Source of the DNA: Phoronis ovalis
Taxonomy: Eukaryota; Phoronida; Phoronidae
Length of the DNA stretch: 10,909 bases
Direction of reading: 5' to 3'
Assembly: GCA_028565635.1 (NCBI GenBank)
Contig: JAOXYB010030854.1
Span: 3,811 to 14,719 of the forward strand
Part shown: positions 6,701 through 10,909 of the stretch, in pieces
How the letters are laid out: each line of letters starts with the position of its first letter
Numbering within the stretch: the stretch's first letter is position 1
Program-made: the position numbers and the translations under genes
The notes under the pieces: model-generated
Databases searched by the model: none
Told to the model about the DNA's origin: nothing
What the model saw: the letters and a program-made list of their open reading frames with translations, nothing else

Positions 6701-8451
6701 AAACTTTCGCTAGGTGGTCTCTAATCGACCATAGGAAAACGCCATTGCTCATGTCAGCATGAAAAATCCAGTGTATATACTGCATGGAGGCTATCAGATA
6801 AAATTGTCCGGAACGCCAGGCAAGATATTATAAACTGTGTGTTACTATTGAAGTGGACTGGAAATAAATTAACTGTATTCTTATGACGATATAGTGAACA
6901 ACAATTACCTTCTAATGAAGTACGATATAAACATTGAATTCGAATAAAACATATTTTTTCAAAAATTGAAAGTCGATAATTTCATATGTTTTTTTTATTG
7001 ATATTGTAGATAAAGTTGATTTAGACATGTCCGCATCTGATGATTTACTTATGGAGGCAGCGATCAACGAAGTTGAAGCGGCAAATAAATGTTTACACCG
7101 TATGTGCTTCTTATTCCTCTCTAAAATGCATGTGTATAGTCACATTTATTTTTGTTATATCATGGAATTTTATCGATGATGAGTAAGACTCTTGTAAACA
7201 TTTCTCGACATAAATATCGATTATTAGAGTCGAATTGTTTACGCATTGTCACACACTGACTTATCCCTTCCCAATGTGTAGACAAATGTAGTAGATTTTT
7301 TCATTGTATACTTGGTTGATCTATACACTCTATTAAAATATTGCTTATTATTGCAGAATCAATATTTAAAGCTTTTTGTAAACAAAATTATTTTCTTTTA
7401 GAAAATCATAAGGTAAACTGGTGGTTTGGATTTCAAAAGCCAGATCCACAAGAAAAAAAGATGTTGGCTGTGAAAGACTATGTTGCACCATACAAAACTC
7501 ACATTTCGTTCAACAAAGGTAATATATAATATTTACTAAAGCCCGTGTACTTGTCGCGTTTCTTGTTGACTTCAAACACGAATTACTAAATTGAATGCAA
7601 AATATGCAATAAAAAAGTAAGTTTGCGCACACTATGATGTACGTTGCATTTGAGAATGTGCATGTTTATCATATTAATTAGCTATAGATTTATTGTTGAA
7701 TCATACAAGAATGTTTTACTTAATGTTGCTCCGGTACTGTCTCTCTGCTTCACATTTTCAGCGTTTTTCTTTCAGTATGTTGCATGAAATATTCCTAATC
7801 TTACCCCCGGGGGTGACAGCCAGAATAACTGGGTACCCATGTTTGTTATGAAGGGTAAAAAAGACCCTTTTGGGACCTAGGAGCTCAAAATTTCTACCCT
7901 TATTTGGACCTATGAGCTCAAAACTCATACCCTTCTTTGGCCTTTGGGACCTCAACAACAAAATTTGACAACCAAAAAAAAAAAAGGTTCCCAAAAAAAC
8001 GCTCGCCAAATAAAATTGACAATCAAAAAATACGTTAGAAAAAAATAACACGACTTTTAAAATTATAATGTAAATAAGGTAGTAAAAACACACTTTTATT
8101 ATTTTTGGGACTAACTTTTCGTTTTTGTAAGATTTTAAAGCTATTTTATACCCTTTCCAGGGCGTACTGGGTGCCCGGTCTGAATGCTGAAAAACATACC
8201 CTTTCGCCCGGTTTTTTGTAACGAACACGCGTACCCAGCTATTCTGACTGTCACCCCCCGGGAATCTTACTTAATCATAATATGCCAACATATTTTTCTT
8301 TTGCATGCTAGGCCAGACTATTCATCAGAAGCACCCAGAAAACGCGGAGAATTTAGCATACGGTTGGACAAAATCAGGAAAACTGTTTTCTCTCCGAAAG
8401 AAAGGATTTTATCCAGCAAATCTTGTAAAACCAAAACCTAAAAGCGTCTGA
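3546..8451 (+). CDS. Uncharacterised protein with C-terminal SH3 domain, seven exons
   Basis: Spliced coding sequence: 3546-3785, 4776-4955, 5212-5460, 5754-6387, 7010-7099, 7357-7518, 8312-8451 (TGA at 8449). All six introns are GT-AG, and the phases join without a break (0,0,0,1,1,1), giving 564 residues. Residues about 28-155 are charged and probably helical. Residues about 225-435 are polar and rich in N, S, K and T, probably disordered. Residues about 436-464 are acidic and helix-like. Residues about 499-560 read as an SH3 domain: AVKDYVA in place of ALYDY, ISFNKGQTI in place of the RT-loop strand, a GW at 536-537, and GFYPANLV at 550-557 in place of GLFPSNYV. SH3 domains bind proline-rich peptides, so an adaptor role is inferred. 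There is no signal peptide or membrane segment. ATG 3546 is preceded by an in-frame stop at 3498. I do not recognise the family. Confidence 0.8.
4138..4183. repeat. 12-bp perfect inverted repeat in intron 1
   Basis: CGACAAGATTCG (4138-4149) and CGAATCTTGTCG (4172-4183) are exact reverse complements separated by 22 bases. The RNA of either strand could form a 12-bp stem. The arms are richer in CpG than the intron around them. Confidence 0.8.
4444..4481. repeat. 28-bp perfect palindrome within a 38-bp near-palindrome
   Basis: Positions 4449-4476 read identically on both strands, with centre CTATAG and no spacer. The symmetry continues outward to 4444 and 4481 with a single mismatched pair (4448/4477). 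It is AT-rich, so it could form a cruciform or, in RNA, a long hairpin. No flanking duplication was seen that would mark it as an inserted element. Confidence 0.85.
4776..4955 (+). CDS. Exon 2 (residues 81-140) of the SH3 gene
   Basis: This exon has exactly 60 codons, phase 0 at both ends. The acceptor is TTTTAG and the donor is a consensus GAA|GTAAGT. The residues are highly charged and aromatic (IPGRRWQVAQWKKHL at 96-110, then KRERKNREIFIE at the end) and fit a continuation of the N-terminal helical region. It also contains an adjacent pair of cysteines (119-120). Confidence 0.8.
5212..5460 (+). CDS. Exon 3 (residues 141-223) of the SH3 gene
   Basis: This exon has 83 codons, phase 0 at both ends. 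The acceptor TTTCTTTTAG is strong. The donor GCG|GTACGA is the weakest of the gene; missing it would read to a stop at 5506-5508. The first third (QLHLLGRLIV) looks helical. The end has several cysteines (SICSC, MRCS, PGCD), too irregular to call a zinc site. The alternative is that the protein ends here in some transcripts. Confidence 0.7.
5754..6387 (+). CDS. Exon 4 (residues 224-435) of the SH3 gene
   Basis: This is the largest exon, 634 bases, entered in phase 0 and left in phase 1. The acceptor is ACAATTTTAG and the donor TTAG|GTAAAT is good. It encodes a long polar linker rich in N, S, T, K and R (basic stretches KYSRKRDRYG, NTKNQKKRPIT) that turns acidic towards the end (KPGEEHDF, NDDEDSY). 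This looks like an intrinsically disordered region with possible nuclear-localisation-like basic clusters. I see no PxxP-rich stretch that would act as an internal SH3 ligand. Confidence 0.78.
6388..7009 (+). other. Intron 4 of the SH3 gene
   Basis: This 622-base phase-1 intron has a T-rich tract followed by ATATTGTAG at its end. It carries a 109-codon open frame on the opposite strand (6456-6785) that is discussed under findings; it has no recognised domain. Nothing else was seen. Confidence 0.65.
7010..7099 (+). CDS. Exon 5 (residues 435-465) of the SH3 gene
   Basis: A 90-base exon, phase 1 at both ends (acceptor ATTGTAG, donor ACC|GTATGT). It encodes an acidic, amphipathic helix-like segment (DLLMEAAINEVEAANKCL). 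The acceptor follows a run of eight T. Both borders were fixed by the need to keep frame with exons 4 and 6. Confidence 0.75.
7357..7518 (+). CDS. Exon 6 (residues 465-519) of the SH3 gene, first half of the SH3 domain
   Basis: A 162-base exon, phase 1 at both ends (acceptor TTATTGCAG, donor AAAG|GTAATA). It encodes an aromatic stretch with WWFGF (486-490) and then the start of the SH3 domain: AVKDYVA (502-508), whose last aromatic is Y506, and ISFNKG (514-519) for the RT-loop strand. The intron after it interrupts the SH3 domain just before the glycine-led strand QTI. Confidence 0.8.
7805..8262. mobile_element. Nonautonomous DNA transposon (MITE-like), 458 bp
   Basis: The ends CCCCGGGGGTGACAG (7805-7819) and, on the other strand, CCCGGGGGGTGACAG (8262-8248) start inverted repeats that align over 44 bases with six mismatches (7805-7848 against 8262-8219). 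An exact 8-bp duplication flanks the element. The interior has no transposase. It contains about three degenerate 33-34-bp tandem units (from 7869, 7903 and 7936) built round GGACCTANGAGCTCAAAA and ACCCTT. An A-run follows at about 7973-7985. The duplication length suggests the hAT superfamily, but the termini do not show the usual CAG start, so the class is left open. Intact duplications and diverged inverted repeats suggest an insertion that is fairly old but still recognisable. Confidence 0.88.
7869..7965. repeat. Degenerate ~34-bp tandem repeat inside the transposon
   Basis: Three units start TTTGGGACCTAGGAGCTC (7869), TTTGGACCTATGAGCTC (7903) and TTTGGCCTTTGGGACCTC (7936). Units one and two share the order GGACCTA, GAGCTCAAAA, ACCCTT. 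The third is diverged. Such internal repeats may vary in number between copies of the element. Confidence 0.65.
8312..8451 (+). CDS. Exon 7 (residues 519-564) of the SH3 gene, end of the SH3 domain and stop
   Basis: The acceptor GCATGCTAG joins in phase 1 to exon 6. It encodes the rest of the SH3 domain: QTIH, a longer-than-usual n-Src loop, YGWTKSGK (535-542) with W537 at the ligand-binding tryptophan position, and GFYPANLV (550-557). P553 and N555 match the canonical P-S-N-Y, with L556 instead of the final Y. A basic tail KPKPKSV and TGA (8449-8451) follow. The only coding assignment that keeps the SH3 pattern is this frame. Confidence 0.82.
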
Positions 8452-8680
8452 CAGTTAATAATTTAAGTGATTAAGAAATGTTTGTTATAAATGGTACTGA
8501 ACAGATACGATTAAATCTACAAGTCTTCCTGTACATTTAATATAGTTGTATAACTTGTTGAATACCTCCGCCACACGTTATTATACCATTTTAAACGGGC
8601 GTAACACTACAACTCGATAACCCTAGGATGTACAGACGCCTCGTTTGACAAATTTGGAAAATATCTTACCAATACTTTAG

Positions 8681-8686
8681 AATAAA
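8681..8686 (+). terminator. Polyadenylation signal AATAAA of the SH3 gene
   Basis: A canonical AATAAA lies 230 bases after the stop codon and is the first on this strand after it. A T-rich stretch (8701-8718) and TTTTGTC follow at the distance expected for a downstream element. Confidence 0.6.
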
Positions 8687-8719
8687 ATCTGTATCAGACA
8701 TTTTTTTCTTGTACATTTT

Positions 8720-9420
8720 GTCAAATATTTCGTTCTTAGTAACAGGAAAGTAACTTTCCCATGTGGTCCCTAACGGTACTTTTTCTCGGGCAGTTCTTCA
8801 TGTTGTGAAAACTGCTGACGTCAACATTATTCTTGATCACCTTCTCCTTTAGGCTTCTCAAGCAAAGTACTAATCCCCGGAAAGTATCCCAACATATGAT
8901 CTCGGCTACGGAGTATTGACGTTTTTACAAATACTTTTTACTGAAATCAAAATAATTACGTACGTCCATAAGTTAAACTGTTTCCTTTCAAAAAAAGACA
9001 TTCGAAAAACTCATCAACTGTCTTCAAAATGGTGTCAACACTGTTACAAATCAATTAAAAGCGCGCAACGACCACTAGGTTATTTTGGATTACAAATTAA
9101 AAATATTACTTTACACTTTCTCCGGCTTGCACCAATTTCCAAATTAAATGCATGCAAAATAGGCGTGTGTGACATTTTGTCCAATATTTTAATTAGCTGC
9201 TCCGAGCTGCTCCTCCACACTGCTGACAAATACAATTGCAGATGGTGCTATCACATGATTAAACTATCGTAATCGATTTCTTCTACTATAACTTGTGTCA
9301 GTTACTTGATTATTCATTAGTGAAGATTTGATAAATAATTTTTGTAAGGCTATAGACATAGTGATGATTTATATGACACCATAATGGACCCCAAAATAAA
9401 AAAAGACAAACACAAAGCCA
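8720..9420. other. Intergenic spacer between the convergent genes
   Basis: No gene is supported. A 118-codon open frame on + (8916-9272) has no domain signature or usable initiation and splice context. A small direct repeat, AGCTGCTCC, occurs at 9195-9203 and 9205-9213. The spacer is bounded by the two poly(A) signals facing each other. Confidence 0.55.
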
Positions 9421-9439
9421 GTTATAAGCAAGAGAACAA

Positions 9440-9445
9440 TTTATT
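9440..9445 (-). terminator. Polyadenylation signal AATAAA of the CENATAC gene
   Basis: TTTATT on + is AATAAA on the - strand, about 86 bases after the stop codon. Downstream on the - strand (9420-9390) is a GT/T-rich stretch (TTTGTGTTTGTC followed by seven T), a good downstream element. Of the two 3' ends this is the better supported. Confidence 0.7.
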
Positions 9446-9530
9446 TTTACCAGTAATATGTAATCTTTTGTATTGAATAATGCAAAAGCAATGTTCCTTT
9501 TTTCTAAACTGTGCATCCAACTATTGATCT

Positions 9531-9780
9531 CTAGTTCTTGCTTTGTTTAAACTTTTTGCTATAAGACGCCTGAATGACTTGCTTTCCTTGTCTCCTCAGA
9601 AACTGGTTTCTGAAAATAAATTTCAAAAGATTATCAATTACAATATCTTTTGTGGCAACTTTCTTTTCTGCTACATTTTCTGGCTTAAGTTCTAAACACA
9701 GGGCAAGACAGTTATGTAATAAGACATTATAACCCAAGGTAGATAGGAATTCGCCATTTCCTCCAATGTCCTTGGCAGAG
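9531..9780 (-). CDS. CENATAC: Last coding exon of CENATAC, C-terminal extension
   Basis: The acceptor TTGATTGTGTAG joins in phase 2, giving SN then SAKDIGGNGEF. It encodes 82 further residues with a hydrophobic helix-like part (LLHNCLALCLEL) and a basic C-terminus (SYSKKFKQSKN). I recognise no domain. The splice phase and the length of open frame support coding. An alternative is that a different acceptor gives a shorter ending in some transcripts. Confidence 0.65.
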
Positions 9781-10523
9781 CTACACAATCAAATCCTATC
9801 CAGAACAAGTTAGTAACATATGAAATCTTACACCACTATGTACTCATATCACTTACTTTGATGCTAATCGTCTACCCTTATTCCACACTCCACCAAATGA
9901 TGGTAGCCACATCTGATCAGAACTTTTCATTTGGCCAAATGTTGTTGCTCCGACACGATTCGGTGGGAGTTTTCTCTTTTGTTCCTGATGCACTGAAAAT
10001 GAAAGAACATACAATTTTAGTGAACATGTATACATATTCAGGGTTGCCTACCCAAAGCCACATTTAACAAGTAGATTTTTTTTTAGGAATCTCACAACAC
10101 CTGTAAGATAACAATAAAATGACGCAGACGAACAATTTTCATCGCTATGCCCAACTTCCCTATGATTAAGGCATACAAAACTAGGCTACAGATAACAAGG
10201 CATATATGTATAGGTTACAATCTTTTATTTAACTTCATATTTAAGAACATTGTTTGATTGCATTAACATACGATTTTTATGTTTTTTCAAATATTGGTTT
10301 TTATGTTGATTCGCTGTAGTCAGTCACAAACAGAATGACTCCGTTCAAGTCATCCAGTTTGCCAATTACCATTGCCTGTTAGATATTGCTATTACTTACA
10401 ATACTTTTTATAGTCATCTTCTGTTGGACCAATAACTCTTGATGAAGTAGCACTTCCTGCTTCTTTTTTGAACCAAGGAGGAGTAGCCCCAGAGTAAACA
10501 TTGCCTTCTATATTACCTGTAGG
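9531..10523 (-). CDS. CENATAC: CENATAC (CCDC84) homologue, C-terminal part, last three coding exons
   Basis: Exons in transcript order: 10523-10400, 9992-9857, 9780-9531. The introns are GTAAGT...AG and the phases agree (1, then 2), giving 169 residues to a stop at 9531-9533. Conserved landmarks in order are GNVYSGATPPW, IGPTEDDYKKYL, KLPPNRVGA and WLPSFGGVWNKGRR. I recall these as the C-terminal conserved motifs of CENATAC/CCDC84, a nuclear minor (U12) spliceosome protein that promotes splicing of AT-AC introns. The N-terminal zinc-finger part must lie beyond the right edge. After GRRLAS the vertebrate protein ends soon, as I remember it; here about 84 more residues follow, containing an LELKPENVAEKKVATKD segment. 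The gene converges on the SH3 gene. The identification rests on motif recall, without an alignment. Confidence 0.8.
9857..9992 (-). CDS. CENATAC: Penultimate coding exon of CENATAC, core motif
   Basis: A 136-base exon, acceptor TTCATTTTCAG, donor CAAA|GTAAGT. It carries HQEQKRKLPPNRVGA and MWLPSFGGVWNKGRRLAS, the most diagnostic part of the family. The following intron (9781-9856) is only 76 bases. Confidence 0.85.
9993..10399 (-). other. CENATAC intron, 407 bases
   Basis: A phase-1 intron with donor GTAAGT (10399-10394) and acceptor TTTTCAG (9999-9993). It holds no open frame or repeat that I can recognise. A run of nine or ten T at about 10076-10084 on + is A-rich on the transcribed strand. 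Confidence 0.7.
10400..10523 (-). CDS. CENATAC: Antepenultimate coding exon of CENATAC
   Basis: A 124-base exon of 41 codons plus one base. The acceptor ATATTTCAG gives PTGNIEGNVYSG; an alternative acceptor 7 bases further (CCTACAG|GTAAT) is possible. It encodes the GATPPW motif and IGPTEDDYKKY, and ends at the donor TATT|GTAAGT. The upstream exon is not visible in the window. Confidence 0.82.
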
Positions 10524-10840
10524 CTGAAATATAAAAATTACCATCAATGGGGATAATTTGATAACAATTTAGTATTTATTGCTATTATTGTTTAGATCAC
10601 AAATACAGGACGAAAAGTTAATTTAAAAACTTCACTGCAAAAAATATTATAGTTGAAAAATTCATTGAGTGGTACATTAGCACATTTCTGGGGTTATCTG
10701 GGGGAGGACAATGTCTTTAAAAATACTGCATCAATGTACACAAAGTGCCTTGTGAAATTATTGTTAAAGCTTGTGAAATTATTGTTAAAGTGGGACTGCC
10801 CGTCATTAATTCTGGCTCAGCCCACAAATAAGTAACAAGA
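10524..10840 (-). other. Partial upstream intron of CENATAC
   Basis: AT-rich, no credible exon on the - strand. A 60-codon + strand frame (10653-10835) runs through the tandem duplication and is not supported. The 5' end of this intron is not visible or lies beyond the window. Confidence 0.55.
10750..10791. repeat. 21-bp tandem duplication
   Basis: TTGTGAAATTATTGTTAAAG plus one base occurs at 10750-10770 and again at 10771-10791, identical except for the last base (C against T). This is a recent duplication, probably by replication slippage. Confidence 0.9.
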
Positions 10841-10909
10841 GGTCTGCGGGTGCAGACAGATGCCCATCATATGATGTAGTTTCTGTAGTTGTAAAGCCAT
10901 CTTTGTATG
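10833..10909. repeat. Possible edge of a dispersed repeat with terminal hairpin
   Basis: AACAAGAGG is followed at once by a hairpin with stem GTCTGC/GCAGAC (10842-10847, 10852-10857) and loop GGGT, and then by GATGCCCATCATATGATG. It resembles abundant bivalve repeats that begin CAAGAGG plus a short palindrome, as I remember them. The rest is cut by the window end. Confidence 0.35.

Larger units (their letters stand above)
7797..8270. repeat. 8-bp target-site duplication pair AATCTTAC
   Basis: AATCTTAC at 7797-7804 recurs exactly at 8263-8270, directly outside the two ends of the transposon. The match stops after exactly eight bases on both sides. Duplications of 8 bp are typical of hAT-type transposons, and also of P and some Merlin elements. 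Confidence 0.9.
7519..8311 (+). other. Intron 6 of the SH3 gene, enlarged by a transposon
   Basis: This 793-base intron is phase 1. Of it, 458 bases are a DNA transposon (7805-8262) plus one added copy of its 8-bp target duplication, so the ancestral intron was about 327 bases. Between the transposon and the splice junction only 49 bases remain. They include CTTAATCAT (8270-8278) as a possible branch-point region and a short pyrimidine tract before GCATGCTAG. Confidence 0.75.

Noticed and set aside
7758-8228. 156-codon open frame on the - strand
   Set aside because: It lies almost wholly inside the transposon and reads through its inverted and tandem repeats; the repeated FELLGP-like segments only translate the 34-bp units. 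No transposase motif.
8184-8441. 85-codon + strand frame over exon 7
   Set aside because: It begins in the transposon end and is in a different frame from the one that gives the SH3 pattern and joins to exon 6.
8916-9272. 118-codon + strand frame in the intergenic spacer
   Set aside because: Starts with a non-ATG codon, has no recognisable motif and lies beyond the SH3 gene's poly(A) signal.
9310-9516. 68-codon - strand frame
   Set aside because: It covers the 3' untranslated region and poly(A) signal of CENATAC; composition only.
9858-10067. 69-codon + strand frame
   Set aside because: Antisense shadow of the CENATAC core exon.
10813-10906. Possible further CENATAC exon on the - strand
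   Set aside because: Some frames are open, but the only donors are poor (GTTACT, GTCTGC, GTGGGC) and nearly all give the wrong phase for the next exon. It overlaps the repeat-like edge.
1-10909. CRISPR array or bacterial operon
   Set aside because: No regularly spaced direct repeats, no ribosome-binding-site-led open frames, and the coding sequence is split by GT-AG introns.

Overview
The window looks like nuclear DNA of an animal. It is AT-rich, coding sequence is split into short exons by GT-AG introns of about 75-990 bases, polyadenylation signals follow the stop codons, and mobile-element debris lies in introns and between genes. The repeat types (a poly-C tract, a 'CGAGCAGCGAGCATT' family, a 'CCCGGGGGTGACAG' foldback element, and an 'AACAAGAGG' plus hairpin edge) resemble those I associate with bivalve molluscs. 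That placement is an inference from memory. Nothing in the window looks bacterial or like a CRISPR array, rRNA or tRNA.

Layout. Positions 1-3090 are noncoding as far as can be read: a C-rich low-complexity start, a long AT-rich stretch, and a repeat-like segment at about 2360-2585. Positions 3090-3545 are richer in GC and CpG and form the probable promoter and leader of the first gene. That gene runs on the + strand from 3546 to 8451 in seven exons whose reading phases all agree. It gives a 564-residue protein with a charged helical N-terminal part, a long low-complexity linker and a C-terminal SH3 domain. I do not recognise the family. Its last intron carries a complete 458-bp nonautonomous DNA transposon (7805-8262) with 44-bp terminal inverted repeats and an exact 8-bp target-site duplication.

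A second gene lies on the - strand and converges on the first. Its last three coding exons (10523-10400, 9992-9857, 9780-9531) encode the conserved C-terminal part of CENATAC/CCDC84, a minor-spliceosome protein, followed by a C-terminal extension I do not recognise. Its 5' part lies beyond the right edge. The two stop codons are about 1.1 kb apart and each gene has its own poly(A) signal (8681 on +, 9440 on -). The right edge holds a 21-bp tandem duplication and what may be the start of a dispersed repeat.

The genes show no evident functional link: one is a probable SH3 adaptor, the other a splicing factor. I see no sign of an operon or cluster. The items most worth following are the unassigned SH3 gene, the transposon placed 49 bases before a splice acceptor, the CENATAC C-terminal extension, and a 28-bp perfect palindrome in intron 1.
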